Shown piece after piece: positions 27,698 to 36,813 of a stretch of DNA of 64,000 nucleotides. The stretch's first letter is position 1, and every line of letters starts with the position of its first letter. The stretch lies in assembly GCA_946183145.1 (NCBI GenBank), contig CAMGZM010000004.1, positions 117,680 through 181,679 on the forward strand. Direction: 5' to 3'. The DNA is from an uncultured Fretibacterium sp. (lineage in GTDB: Bacteria > Synergistota > Synergistia > Synergistales > Aminobacteriaceae). Made by a program: the position numbers and the translations under genes. Below the pieces are notes generated by a model. That model saw only the letters and a program-made list of their open reading frames with translations. It was not told the DNA's origin and did not search any database.

Positions 27698-29935
27698 ATG
27701 ACACCTAAAAAATTTTGGGCGTTTGTTGGTATGTAGGCGTTGATTTTTGCGCTGGCACTTGGTGCTGTCGGCTGCGGAGGTTCGAGCGGCGGCGATGTTC
27801 GTATCGATCAGCAGGGCGGCGGCGGTGAAGAAAGCGGAGATCAGGGCGGCGGAACTCTGAGCTTCAGCGGGCATCGTATACTCGTCGGCACTCTTAACAC
27901 ATCAAGCGAACTTGCTCCCTACATCAATGAAATAATCACTGACAGACTCACACTCTCACAGATTGAAAATGTTTCAGACCCTCTCAGCGTAAACTTCAGC
28001 AGCAGAGATATTATCTTTTATGGCAGACGCAAGAAATCTCAGTGCAGACAATCCCACGACTAACGCATTTTTGTATAACGCACTCGGCTTATCCGGCGCA
28101 ACAATCGCGGCAGTTTATCCGAATGCTGAAGACGTGAACACACTCGGAAATATTCTCGGCATTCAGTTTGTATCACCCAATGATGAGCCGACAGACAAGC
28201 ATTTTGAGTTTCTCGCTGTCGGAACTCGTTACATCAGCGATGATGCGGACTACTTGATTTATGACGAGGGCGATATTACCTACAATTTTGTTTACGTTGA
28301 ACGCAGCGAAAAGAACAAGGACTATGACGACATAGGCACAGCTTCACCAGATGTATACGATCCCAATCCGACATACTCAGACGACGCGAGCATAGCTTCA
28401 ATTGACAGTACAATCATTGAAGCATACGAGAACCGCAAAGCCTCAGAGCCAGCATACACAGAGGCAGAACGAATTGCTGACGAGGCAGAGCAGGCGCGAC
28501 TCAGTGAAGAGGCACTCAAGCTGTATCAGACATCGCGTGTAAATGCTCTCATTGAATGGTCAGAAGGACTCAATGACGATACGCGTAAAATTGCTGACGA
28601 GGTAACAAGCAGTGTATCATCATTCGCGGTAAACGTGGCGGCAAATGAAGGCATGAAAGCTGATGACGTTATGAAGCTCGTATCAGGCACTCAGACAAAA
28701 TACTCACAGAACTTCTACGAGATATTCATAGACTATGACGACAGAGTCAATGCAGGCGGCTTTGAGAGGCGTGTATCGGCAGGATCATGGAGTACGTTTG
28801 CGGACAAATGCGACTTCGACAACAAGAGGCTCCGCAGAAAATTCTGGAGCGACTTCAGGATTTCGCGCTACACGACAGCGAATCACACGACATACAGCTT
28901 CCACTCATTCCAGACTCACAGCGATTACTACATCATACACAGCAGCGTAACAACTCAGCCGGATCGGCTTCAGGTAAGAGCAAAGTTCGGAAACAACAAT
29001 AACGGCGGAGAAGTCGAGGGCGCAGGCGCATACAATTATGCGGTAGTGCTTGGCTGTACGAGGTCGCTTTCACTGCGAATATGGCCGCACACTGACAGCA
29101 ATGTTGAACGCATTAAGATTATGCCTAACCTTACAGTCAACAGGGATCACTCATACTCCGACACGGACGGCTGGAATATAGGCGGCGGAGCATCCTTCAA
29201 CGCAGGCGGCGGCAAAGGGACTCAAACCGGAGGCGGACTTTTCGGAGGTACAGGCAAGAGTTCCGAGTTTAATGTAGGCGGTTCGCTGTCGTTTAACTGG
29301 GGAATGAGTCATCAGACTACAAGGCAATGGTCAGCAGCGGACTATGAACTTATCCCTAAGCCGTATGACATGAGCGGAAATAATGTTTCAGTAGCAGGAT
29401 GGGAAATTGAAGTTCTGCCTCCTCATTACAAGTCAAAACAAGGCTGGACAGAGTTCCCGACAGCGGGCAGAAGTGCCGTAACAATGGATGCAGAGTCGAT
29501 ATGGAGAGTTCCTGCTAACGTGGCCAAAACAAATGCCTTCAGAGCAAGAATCGACTGGAAGAACGGTTTTATGTGGGCTCATGATTTCGAGGGTGCATTA
29601 GGCGCAAAGAGATATGACTGCACTGTCGAACATGACGGCAATAACTCAAGCATAAACTTTGACCGGCCTTCATGGATTACAATGAGCGACGCAGTAACGA
29701 GCGGCACAAGGGAAGGCAAAATGTTCACCGCAAAGATTTTCGCTGAGGACAGCTGAACGGCAGAATCAAATGCGTCATGGCTCGTTCCTTTGCAGACAAG
29801 CGGAGGTGTTTCGGAAGGCGCGAATTTCAGCTACACGGTTCAGACTAACAACACAGGAGCTTCAAGAAGAGGAACAATAACGATAAAATCAGGTCATGAT
29901 ACAATTTATCTCGTCTTTGACCAGTCAGCATATTA
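27698..29935 (+). pseudogene. Decayed lipoprotein gene: two nonsense codons and a frameshift
   Basis: GGAGGA precedes ATG 27698 (MTPKKFWAFVGM), then TAG at 27734-27736 interrupts the signal peptide, which resumes as ALIFALALGAVGCGGSSGGD, a lipobox. A TTTT run at 28016-28019 has one T too many: removing it joins SSRDIIF to MADARNLSAD, the frame that runs to 29756. TGA 29754-29756 then stands where Trp is expected, since the frame continues TAESNASWLVPLQTSGG to TAA 29933-29935 as a BACON-like domain. The middle has a Gly-rich, strand-alternating stretch (GGGLFGGTGKSSEFNVGG) suggestive of a beta-structure; no family recognised. Confidence 0.75.
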
Positions 29936-29956
29936 ATACAGCACTGCATAAAAATT

Positions 29957-29989
29957 CCCCCCTGTCAGAAACGGCAGAGGGGTTTTTTT
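29957..29989. terminator. Bidirectional terminator
   Basis: C-rich arm (29957-29965) pairs with GGCAGAGGGG (29973-29982), followed by T7 on the plus strand and T5 on the minus strand. Serves the decayed lipoprotein gene and the aldolase. Confidence 0.75.
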
Positions 29990-30004
29990 GTTGTCTGTGA
30001 TGAG

Positions 30005-31078
30005 TTATGCTACTGTGATTTCCTTGCAGAGATATACATCCTGTACTGCGTTGATGATCTGCACTCCTTCAGACATAGGACGCTGGAAAGCCTTTCTTCC
30101 GAGAATGAGTCCCATTCCGCCGGCGCGTTTGTTGATTACTGCTGTGCGTACTGCCTGCGCGAGGTCATTTTCGCCGGAAGCTCCGCCCGAATTTATGAGT
30201 CCTGCCCTGCCCATGTAGCAGTTTGCGACCTGATAGCGCGCCAAATCGATGGGGTGATCTGTCGTCAATTTCTCGTACATTTCCTTTGACGTTTTGCCGT
30301 AGCCTTTTCCCATTGCCTGATAGCCGCCGTTATTTTCGGGTAATTTCTGCTTGATGATGTCCGCTTCAATCGTAACTCCGAGATGATTCGCCTGTCCTGT
30401 TAAGTCTGCTGACGCGTGATAATCCGTAACCTTGTCGCCGTTCTTGACTTTGAACGCAGAGTTTCTCAGATAGCACCATAAAATTGTCGCCATTCCCATT
30501 TTGTGAGCCTGATGGAATGCCTTTGAGATTTCCTGAATCTGACGAGTCGACTCTGCACTTCCGAAATAAATCGTTGCGCCTACTGCTACAGCTCCGAGAT
30601 TATAAGCCTGTTCAACGGACGCGAATAATACCTGGTCGAACTGATTCGGATAAGTGAGAAGCTCATTGTGATTCAGCTTGAGTACGAACGGAATCTTGTG
30701 CGCGTATTTGCGTGAAGTTGCGCCGAGTACGCCGAGAGTTGTTGCTACAGCGTTGCACCCTGCCTCCATTGCGAGCTTGATGATGTTCTCCGGGTCGAAG
30801 TATATCGGGTTCGGGCCGAATGACGCGCCTGCTGAATGCTCTATACCCTGGTCAACCGGGAGAATCGAAATGTACCCGGTGTTTGCGAGACGGCCATGTG
30901 AGAAAAGAGTCTGCATTGCCCGCATTACGGGGACGGGACGGTCTGACATGCTCACAACGCGGTCAACAAAATCCGGGCCGGGTAATGAGAGCATATCTTT
31001 GCTGATGGTCTTGCATTCGTGAGTCAGAAGTGACTCGGCCTCTGAGCCTAAGAGAGCTTCAATTTTTCCGTACTGCAT
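30005..31078 (-). CDS. fbaB: Class I fructose-bisphosphate aldolase (FbaB/DhnA type)
   Basis: Schiff-base aldolase of the archaeal-type DhnA family, acting in glycolysis and gluconeogenesis. 357 aa. Landmarks: [20 protein letters not shown] (phosphate-binding start), [35 protein letters not shown], and the late [23 protein letters not shown] phosphate-binding loop. The catalytic Lys is expected in the central strand region. ATG preceded by AAGGAGG. Single gene with its own terminator. Confidence 0.9.
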   Translation of the reverse strand: MQYGKIEALLGSEAESLLTHECKTISKDMLSLPGPDFVDRVVSMSDRPVPVMRAMQTLFSHGRLANTGYISILPVDQGIEHSAGASFGPNPIYFDPENIIKLAMEAGCNAVATTLGVLGATSRKYAHKIPFVLKLNHNELLTYPNQFDQVLFASVEQAYNLGAVAVGATIYFGSAESTRQIQEISKAFHQAHKMGMATILWCYLRNSAFKVKNGDKVTDYHASADLTGQANHLGVTIEADIIKQKLPENNGGYQAMGKGYGKTSKEMYEKLTTDHPIDLARYQVANCYMGRAGLINSGGASGENDLAQAVRTAVINKRAGGMGLILGRKAFQRPMSEGVQIINAVQDVYLCKEITVA

Positions 31079-31143
31079 GAAAATTGCCTCCTTAAGATTT
31101 GTGTTGCGTGGATATTATACAGCCTGTGCGGAATATTCCACTC

Positions 31144-31169
31144 TTGATAACACCCCCCCCCCCTATAGA
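31144..31169 (+). promoter_or_regulatory. Promoter whose spacer is a C11 homopolymer
   Basis: TTGATA (31144-31149) and TATAGA (31164-31169) are 14 nt apart, and 11 of those are an unbroken C run (31153-31163). Tract length sets the spacing, so slippage would tune the downstream membrane-protein gene at 31215. The current spacing is 3 nt shorter than the 17-nt optimum. Confidence 0.55.
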
Positions 31170-31214
31170 AAATATATGCGTTCGTTCCCAAAAAATGAAA
31201 AGGAGGTTGTTATT

Positions 31215-31702
31215 GTGGCCGAAACAAAAACGAATGAAAAAGTACCGCTGTCAGAGACTCGTTCATTCTATTGGTGCAATTTCCTGTGCGGTCTCGTAAT
31301 TATTGCCGCTATGTTGTTCATGCCTGTGTCATCTATGCTTGATAGGGCTGACAGCATTTCTTTATGGGTGCTTATTCCGGGCGTGTTTGCTCCTGTGATA
31401 CCCGGCGTAATGTTTGTTTTTTCAGGGGAAAATTTCTTAGTCTCTGCTGCTGTCGTCGGTGTGTTCTTGTTTTCTGCTTTTTAATCGTTGCTGATTTTGT
31501 GGAACAAGCAAAATGGCGTGCGGATTTGGCTATGGTGGCTCAATATGGCAGAGATGAAGGTGCAAGGAGAATGGCTGAGTATGAGCTGGCTCAAGAGAAG
31601 TCGTCAAACTTTCTGATGAGTATTGCAAGAATATGGTCGGTTTTGTCTGGCGGATTATTTGTCTTAGTGGCTCGTATGTTGTCAGATGCTCATAGAAACT
31701 AG
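31215..31702 (+). CDS. Small membrane protein gene with a frameshift
   Basis: GTG 31215 sits 8 nt after AGGAGG. The first frame encodes three hydrophobic segments and stops at 31482-31484 (VGVFLFSAF*). The -1 frame continues without a gap as LIVADFVEQAKWRADLAMV, a charged helix and a fourth hydrophobic segment, ending at 31702. Adding one T to the T5 run at 31478-31482 would fuse both into one protein of about 162 aa. Either the gene is broken here, or it is another switchable tract, or there is a sequence error. Family unknown. Confidence 0.6.
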
Positions 31703-31718
31703 AAGGAGGTGAGTACGA

Positions 31719-31880
31719 ATGTCAATACCTAGCTGTCCGAAATGCGGCTCATGGCTCAAACGCTGCAAAAAGTGCGGGCATATATTCTGCACCGCGTGCC
31801 AGATTCGCGAAAACGGCGGGAACGTCAGAACATATTGCCCCGTCTGCGGAAATGTTTGGCTTGAAACACCCAACATGTAA
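31719..31880 (+). CDS. 53-residue zinc-ribbon protein
   Basis: ATG 31719 follows AAGGAGG. The product has four CxxC-type knuckles: CPKCG, CKKCG, CTAC and CPVCG, enough for two zinc sites in a rubredoxin-like or double zinc-ribbon fold. It ends NVWLETPNM. It lies 16 nt after the membrane-protein gene and is probably co-transcribed. Function unknown. Confidence 0.75.
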   Translation: MSIPSCPKCGSWLKRCKKCGHIFCTACQIRENGGNVRTYCPVCGNVWLETPNM

Positions 31881-31896
31881 ACACTCAACAAAAAAA

Positions 31897-31924
31897 CCGT
31901 CCCCCGATTTTCACAGAGGGACGG
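31897..31924. terminator. Bidirectional terminator
   Basis: CCGTCCC (31897-31903) pairs with GGGACGG (31918-31924); T-rich on both sides. Ends the zinc-ribbon gene and the HdeD-like operon. Confidence 0.8.
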
Positions 31925-31952
31925 CAAAATTTTACGCTCAAATTCTGAACGC

Positions 31953-32456
31953 CTAACGCGGAGTCACAAAGCCTTCAATCACCGCAAGCACTCCTGACGC
32001 TATCAGCACTCCCGAAAGAATCATCATCACTGAAAATGTACTGCTTAACGGAGCCGCGCACATCATCAGCGCAAATACACTCATCGCAATTCCGCTGATT
32101 AGTATCATCCACCAGCCCGGAATTTTTGCGCCGCCGAGCCAGAACGCCGCGCATGTCCGCGAGATTCCTTCAGAGAATAGCCACAGCGCAATCACGAACG
32201 GAATCAGGAACGCAGAAATCCCCGGCTGAATCACTAACGCTAATCCCGCAATGATGTCCAGAAATCCCGCGACAAGAAATCTATTCAGCCTGAAGAAATA
32301 CCACGCCGATACGTGATTTATCCCCGACGCAATTATCCCGAAGCCGAGAATCATTCCCGCCGTCATTATCGCTTCAATCGGATAATTCATCATCAATACG
32401 CCCATGATGATCAATATTCCGCCCGTTATCCACAAATTTACACGCAAACTTTTCAT
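31953..32456 (-). CDS. HdeD family (DUF308) membrane protein
   Basis: 167 aa with about six short hydrophobic helices arranged as three similar pairs, the hallmark of DUF308/HdeD (GGILIIMGVLMMNYPIEA, GFLDIIAGLALVIQPG, MMILSGVLIASGVLAVIEG). HdeD is linked to acid resistance in enterobacteria; here the role is unknown. Directly follows the HAD gene (2-nt gap), last gene of a three-gene operon. Confidence 0.85.
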   Translation of the reverse strand: MKSLRVNLWITGGILIIMGVLMMNYPIEAIMTAGMILGFGIIASGINHVSAWYFFRLNRFLVAGFLDIIAGLALVIQPGISAFLIPFVIALWLFSEGISRTCAAFWLGGAKIPGWWMILISGIAMSVFALMMCAAPLSSTFSVMMILSGVLIASGVLAVIEGFVTPR

Positions 32457-32458
32457 GA

Positions 32459-33067
32459 TTACTTCTCCTCCAAAATTTTGTTCAGATCTTCCTGCGCCTG
32501 CTGCAACGTTACGAACTGTATAGCATGATAGCCGAAATTCCTCGCGCCTTCTACATTCCTCGCAACGTCATCAATGAATACGCATTCAGACGGCACAAGA
32601 TTATACTTCTCCGCTAATGCCGCGTATATTTCGCGCTGAGGCTTTATGAGTCTAACATCACATGAGAATATTCCGCCGTCCAACAACGGAAGAAAGTCAA
32701 GCACACCGGGATTGCATTCCATGACGTAATGAGAATAGTTTGACAGGAAAAGCGCACGGCAGCCCTGCGATTTTACGCTGTGAATCCAAGCCGGAGTCTC
32801 AGGGCGTTTTATGAGAGTATCGCCGACGTTCGCAAAAATTTTCCGTATTTCAGCCTCATGTTTCGGGGAATAAGCTATCATTGACGCTAATACTTCTTCG
32901 GGGTCGTCTCCTGCGTCAAGTCTGTCCCAGCGTCCTCCGCCCCAAACCGTTTCGAGAAGCTCCGAAATCAATTCATCGCGGCCTGGAAAAAGCCTGCGTA
33001 CGAATCCTTCCCAGTCAAGCCGCACAAGTACCCCGCCGATGTCAAATATCACCGTGTTAATCATCAA
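32459..33067 (-). CDS. HAD-superfamily phosphatase (subfamily IA)
   Basis: 202 aa. Motif I is VIFDIGGVLV, motif II is LFLSNYS, the Lys is in LIKPQREIY and motif III is CVFIDDVARNVEGA. The cap is helical. The FDIGGV form, with Gly replacing the second Asp of DxD, is shared with YihX-like sugar-phosphate phosphatases, so that is the nearest guess. Its start overlaps the nicotinamidase stop by 11 bp. Confidence 0.82.
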   Translation of the reverse strand: MMINTVIFDIGGVLVRLDWEGFVRRLFPGRDELISELLETVWGGGRWDRLDAGDDPEEVLASMIAYSPKHEAEIRKIFANVGDTLIKRPETPAWIHSVKSQGCRALFLSNYSHYVMECNPGVLDFLPLLDGGIFSCDVRLIKPQREIYAALAEKYNLVPSECVFIDDVARNVEGARNFGYHAIQFVTLQQAQEDLNKILEEK

Positions 33068-33611
33068 TCACCGCTCCAATCTTCGCAAGCTCGTCAAGAG
33101 TCTTCTTGTGATTCTCAGCATCAACCCATCCGAGCATACTTGCTTCAACCGTAACTTTTCTCCCTGACTCAAGCAATGCAATCACGCTTTCTTTCACGCA
33201 AAACTCCGTAGCGATTCCCGTAACAATCACTTCACGCCCTAAAATATCGCATAACTTTTCGCCCGCAATATTTTTCGCCTCGTACGCTGAATATTCCTCG
33301 ACAGAGTCATTTTCGCCCTTGTAGTATATCGTCGACTCGTTCGGACGCTGTTCGGGGTTATTCACGTCATGGAAGAATGATGCGTGAAGCTCCGCGCCGT
33401 GAGTACCTGAGTTGCAATGTATCGGCCATGTTCCGCCGTTGGGAATGTAGCTGCAGTGATTGAGGCTGTGATTGTCCGCAGAGTAGAAGATTTTTGCGCC
33501 GGGGGTCTTGTTGATGAATGTGATGATGTTCTTCACGGCTTCTTCTGAATGCCCGCACGCTAAACTTCCGTCAATAAAATCATACTGGCAATCCACAACT
33601 AATATTTCCAT
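33057..33611 (-). CDS. pncA: Nicotinamidase / isochorismatase-fold hydrolase
   Basis: 184 aa. PncA converts nicotinamide to nicotinate in NAD salvage. Catalytic Asp in VDCQYDFIDGSL, metal site SADNHSLNHCSY (Asp, His, His), Lys in YYKGENDSVEEYSAY, and the nucleophilic Cys in VTGIATEFCVKE with its cis-peptide. Substrate bag motif WPIHCNSGTHGAEL is also as in nicotinamidases. First gene of the operon with HAD and HdeD. Confidence 0.85.
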   Translation of the reverse strand: MEILVVDCQYDFIDGSLACGHSEEAVKNIITFINKTPGAKIFYSADNHSLNHCSYIPNGGTWPIHCNSGTHGAELHASFFHDVNNPEQRPNESTIYYKGENDSVEEYSAYEAKNIAGEKLCDILGREVIVTGIATEFCVKESVIALLESGRKVTVEASMLGWVDAENHKKTLDELAKIGAVIDD

Positions 33612-33698
33612 TTCGTAACGCTCCTTTACGTTTGAAATTCGGCCATGCTGTTAATTATAGCGGGTGAGTCATTACCGCAAAGCCTTTTGACCTGCAAA

Positions 33699-33731
33699 AA
33701 AAATCCCCCTGCCCGGAAGTCAGGCAAGGGG
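33699..33731 (-). terminator. Terminator after the 34-kb lipoprotein gene
   Basis: TCCCCCTGCC pairs with GGCAAGGGGA; on the minus strand it is followed by a T8 run. Confidence 0.8.
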
Positions 33732-33756
33732 ACATATTTTCTGTGCGTATGATAAT

Positions 33757-34629
33757 TTACCACTTATACCGACTGTGCGATTCACAACCACTATCAGATA
33801 CTACTGACCTATTGTTCACTTTGATCTCGATATTTGCCCAGCGAACTGTTCCGCCCATACTTATGTCTATCTTGGTCGGAGTCTCTTTCTCAGTATCCTC
33901 GGCAGTCCAAAACACATTGCTGTAAGGCCAGTCCGTTCCCCAAGTTATATCAAACTCGAAGCCGAACTCCACATATTTGTTGCTTATAATGAAGCTGCTG
34001 CCGTTCGTCAAGTTTACCCATTTGCCGCCGCGCTGCCGACCGTAGAAGTTCTTGGTGTTCAGGATGTACGCACTAGGCCCACTCAAAGTAACGTAGATTT
34101 TGCCTTCATTCCTATTGGAATTTCCAGCCGCACTTCCCCAGCTGTTACGGGTGGCTGGATTCTGCGATGAGCCGTTTGATACTGTACGGCCGTCGACTCT
34201 TGTTTCTACTGTCGGAGCTTCCTTAGTTCCGCGCAGAATGATCTCGACCTTCCGCGGTGCTGCGGCATCAGAGACTTCAGCAGCTGAACTTGACCATAAC
34301 AATCCGCTGTAACCCCAAGTTGCTTCGTCAATGGTGTAAAACTCGAACCCGTAATCAGTGTACGTCGGGTAAATGTCAAAACTCACATCGCCCGCTTCCG
34401 ACTCCGCCAAGAGCACCCATTCTCCGCCAGCCTCGCGCGCGTAGAAAGCCTTGTACACCGTCGTGTATGTATCGCTGTCGTCAATGACAATTCTGACTGC
34501 GTCTGACGTTTGCGTTTGCGTGTCCGTTTTCGGGATTGCTATATCATCGCCGCCGCTTCCGCCGCATCCGCTGTTCATTGTCGCGAAAAGCATTACGGCA
34601 AGGAACAACCAGTAACAAAATTTCTTCAT
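33757..34629 (-). CDS. Lipoprotein with a duplicated domain
   Basis: 290 aa from ATG 34629 (GAGG 9 nt upstream). Lipoprotein signal MKKFCYWLFLAVMLFATMNSGC, then GGSGGDDIAIP, the same start as three other lipoproteins of this window. Two copies of one about 100-residue module follow: each has Y..(N/K)FY.R..GG.WV.L and Y..YGFEF...W...Y...W.(S/A), then a closing strand (KVEIILRGT / KIDISMGGT). A Ser/Asn-rich linker separates them. Probably an outer-surface binding protein; ligand unknown. Confidence 0.75.
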   Translation of the reverse strand: MKKFCYWLFLAVMLFATMNSGCGGSGGDDIAIPKTDTQTQTSDAVRIVIDDSDTYTTVYKAFYAREAGGEWVLLAESEAGDVSFDIYPTYTDYGFEFYTIDEATWGYSGLLWSSSAAEVSDAAAPRKVEIILRGTKEAPTVETRVDGRTVSNGSSQNPATRNSWGSAAGNSNRNEGKIYVTLSGPSAYILNTKNFYGRQRGGKWVNLTNGSSFIISNKYVEFGFEFDITWGTDWPYSNVFWTAEDTEKETPTKIDISMGGTVRWANIEIKVNNRSVVSDSGCESHSRYKW

Positions 34630-34723
34630 GATTTTTTGCCTCATTTCTTGCTGATTTTTTTTTGCGCAATTTTTTTTTCTGCACCTACGTAATTTTATCG
34701 CATAATTTTTTTTACTGCAATTG

Positions 34724-35755
34724 TTACGACAAATCGTATAATTTTGCCATACCGTTTATTATTTCTATTGCGTCATCAATTACCTGCATCATTATTGCGC
34801 TCCCGGTTCCCTCGCCAAGCCTCATAGAAAGTTTCAAGGGGGCTGAAAGATTCATTGCCTTGACCGCGTGAGAATATGCAGGCTCTTCTGACTCGTGGGA
34901 CATGAACATATATTCCCGGCATAACGGAGCGAGCATATACGCCATCAGCGCACCAGCGATTGAGATTACGCCGTCAGCAACAACAGGAACGTGATACACC
35001 GCGCCGCCGATGAACAATCCGGTAATTGCGGCAATGTCGAGGCCTCCGACGCATGAGAGAATATTCACGGGGTCAGTGAGGTTTTCAGCGTGGAATTTCA
35101 GCGCGTCAAGAATGACTCTCTTCTTGCGGGAAAATGATTCATCATCGAGTCCCGCGCCGCGTCCGACAAGTGAGTCATCACGGGACTTAATCCCGGCCAT
35201 TATGCACGCGCAGGCAGGGGACGTGTTGCCCATTCCTACTTCGCCCGTTCCGATCATCCCGAATCCCTCAGAGCGTAAATCCCTCACAGTATCAATCCCG
35301 AAAGAGATTACAGCCCTCACAGTTTCAGGGGACATTGCGCGGCCATGAAGGAAATTTGCTGTTCCATCGGGCAAAAATTTTTTGGTGATAATGTTTTCTC
35401 GTGGCAAAAGATTTTTGACTCCCAAGTCGTAGAGCCGTAACTCTGCATTTGCCTGACGCGCTAGAATGTTTATTGCTCCGTTCTGACTACCTTCGTAAAG
35501 CTCCATCAATTTCCGCGTGAAATCCTGAGGTGATGAGCATATTCCCTCGTCATAAATTCCGTGATCTGATCCGAAAAGGCAAATAATTTTACGTGGGATT
35601 ATGTTTCGTGAATGTCCTGTGATTCCTGCTAACTGGATTGTGATTCGTTCGAGTTCTCCGAGACTGCCGGAAGGTTTTGCGAGTGAGGATTGAATCTCTT
35701 GCGCTTCTCTCATTGCGTGAGAGTCTAAAGGGGTAATCAGGGTTATTCTATTCAT
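34724..35755 (-). CDS. cobT: Nicotinate-nucleotide-dimethylbenzimidazole phosphoribosyltransferase
   Basis: CobT activates the lower base of cobalamin by transferring it to ribose phosphate. 343 aa. Signatures: QSSLAKPSGSLGELERI, FGSDHGIYDEGI, GEVGMGNTSPACA, CVGGLDIAAITG and ADGVISIAGALMAYML, and the catalytic Glu in RLGEGTGSAI near the C-terminus. Its ATG overlaps the RecO-like gene stop. No other cobalamin genes are in the window, which suggests salvage or a scattered pathway. Confidence 0.92.
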   Translation of the reverse strand: MNRITLITPLDSHAMREAQEIQSSLAKPSGSLGELERITIQLAGITGHSRNIIPRKIICLFGSDHGIYDEGICSSPQDFTRKLMELYEGSQNGAINILARQANAELRLYDLGVKNLLPRENIITKKFLPDGTANFLHGRAMSPETVRAVISFGIDTVRDLRSEGFGMIGTGEVGMGNTSPACACIMAGIKSRDDSLVGRGAGLDDESFSRKKRVILDALKFHAENLTDPVNILSCVGGLDIAAITGLFIGGAVYHVPVVADGVISIAGALMAYMLAPLCREYMFMSHESEEPAYSHAVKAMNLSAPLKLSMRLGEGTGSAIMMQVIDDAIEIINGMAKLYDLS

Positions 35756-36381
35756 ATTTGACGGAGGAATTTTGCGGCTAATTTTGCGGCTGTGATAAAA
35801 GCATTCTTGCGTATGTTAAAGTTTAAGGGGTATGCGAAAAGATTTATGACACCTTTTGCGTTTATGCTTAATATTTTGATGAGTAATTTTATTTCGTCCT
35901 CATTGAATTTATTTGACGTGTGAAATTCTACAATGTCGGGAGCTAATCCCCATAAATCTATCCATTGCCACAAAAAACGCCAGTCGGGCACGCTGTAAGG
36001 CAAAGAGGGAGTCGCAAGAAGTTTCATGTTCCAGTAAAGTATATAGAGTAAATCATCATCGGGCTGTTCATGAGGCATATATTTAGCGAGGAGATCGGCC
36101 CATTTTCTGGCGGTTAATATAGTTTCGCGGCTTCGTCTGATGTGAAGCATGTCGTCTTTAACGTCAATGTCATCAATAAAATATTTTGCGCTGCGTGCCA
36201 TTTTCCTGAAAGAATACACTGCCCATATGAAAGGCTCTGAATCTCCCCTGAAATTTTTTGACGAGAGACTCACGACTCCTTCTCCTTCAAGAAAGAGACG
36301 AACCCACAAATTATTTTCGCCGGAAATCTCGCGCTGGAGGGTAACGCCTTTTGCTGTAAGAAAATTTTCGCCGTTGAACAT
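35752..36381 (-). CDS. RecO-like DNA repair protein (divergent)
   Basis: 209 aa. N-terminal OB-like segment (FLTAKGVTLQREISGENNLWVRLFLEGEGVVSLSSKN) followed by helices, and FLWQWIDLWGLAPDI, which resembles the RecO C-terminal FxLRLLELLGYxP motif. RecO loads RecA with RecR on SSB-coated gaps. The Zn-finger cysteines seen in many RecO proteins are absent. The assignment rests on pattern, so it is moderate. Its stop overlaps the cobT start by 4 bp. Confidence 0.5.
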   Translation of the reverse strand: MFNGENFLTAKGVTLQREISGENNLWVRLFLEGEGVVSLSSKNFRGDSEPFIWAVYSFRKMARSAKYFIDDIDVKDDMLHIRRSRETILTARKWADLLAKYMPHEQPDDDLLYILYWNMKLLATPSLPYSVPDWRFLWQWIDLWGLAPDIVEFHTSNKFNEDEIKLLIKILSINAKGVINLFAYPLNFNIRKNAFITAAKLAAKFLRQI

Positions 36382-36483
36382 AATGCGGCCTCCTTGTGAT
36401 TGTGATTAATGGATAAGTGAATTATAACAGAGAAAAGAAAACAGGGAGAAAAAATTTCATTCCCCCTTCTGTTTTGCCGTGAA

Positions 36484-36633
36484 CTAAAAGAGGCCGAAAC
36501 CGTTCAAAGCACCCTGGCCACCACTTCCGCCGCCTTCGCCACCCCCGCCGCCATTGCCAGTATCTGTTGTGATTATGTCATCGCTGTCGAAATGTACGAC
36601 CTCAAAATCGGGTGATTCGTATTCGCGTTTCAT
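36484..36633 (-). CDS. 49-residue Gly-rich peptide (KREYESPDFE type)
   Basis: ATG 36633 lies 11 nt after AAGGAGG. The peptide starts MKREYESPDFEVVHFDSDDI, then ITTDTGN, nine or more Gly broken by Glu, Ser and Gln, and ends ALNGFGLF. Short peptides with the pattern (K/R).Y..P..EV..F...D(I/V)I are often left as hypotheticals in gut anaerobes; function is unknown. The acidic leader plus Gly-rich tail looks like a precursor peptide, but no modifying enzyme is adjacent. Confidence 0.6.
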   Translation of the reverse strand: MKREYESPDFEVVHFDSDDIITTDTGNGGGGGEGGGSGGQGALNGFGLF

Positions 36634-36813
36634 GAATGTGATTCCCTCCTTCCGTGAGTAAGTGTGTATGCTCTTTTTGCCGCCAAATTTTTGGGAACAG
36701 CAATAGATGCCTCGTTCATAGCGAGGGATAATGACATCTCATAATGTATGCGTGAAAAATTTTTGTGTTTGGGAAAAGTTATTGTGCTGTGAATCAGAGG
36801 GCGGTAAAAATTT

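Noticed and set aside
27734..29756. Recoding of TAG or TGA as amino acids in this organism
   Set aside because: Both codons act as normal stops in neighbouring genes, TGG is used for Trp throughout, and the same gene also carries a frameshift, so decay is simpler.
31153..31163. Poly-C tract as part of a minus-strand small gene like that at 36814
   Set aside because: No ATG/GTG or ribosome site precedes it on the minus strand; its place between -35 and -10 elements explains it better.
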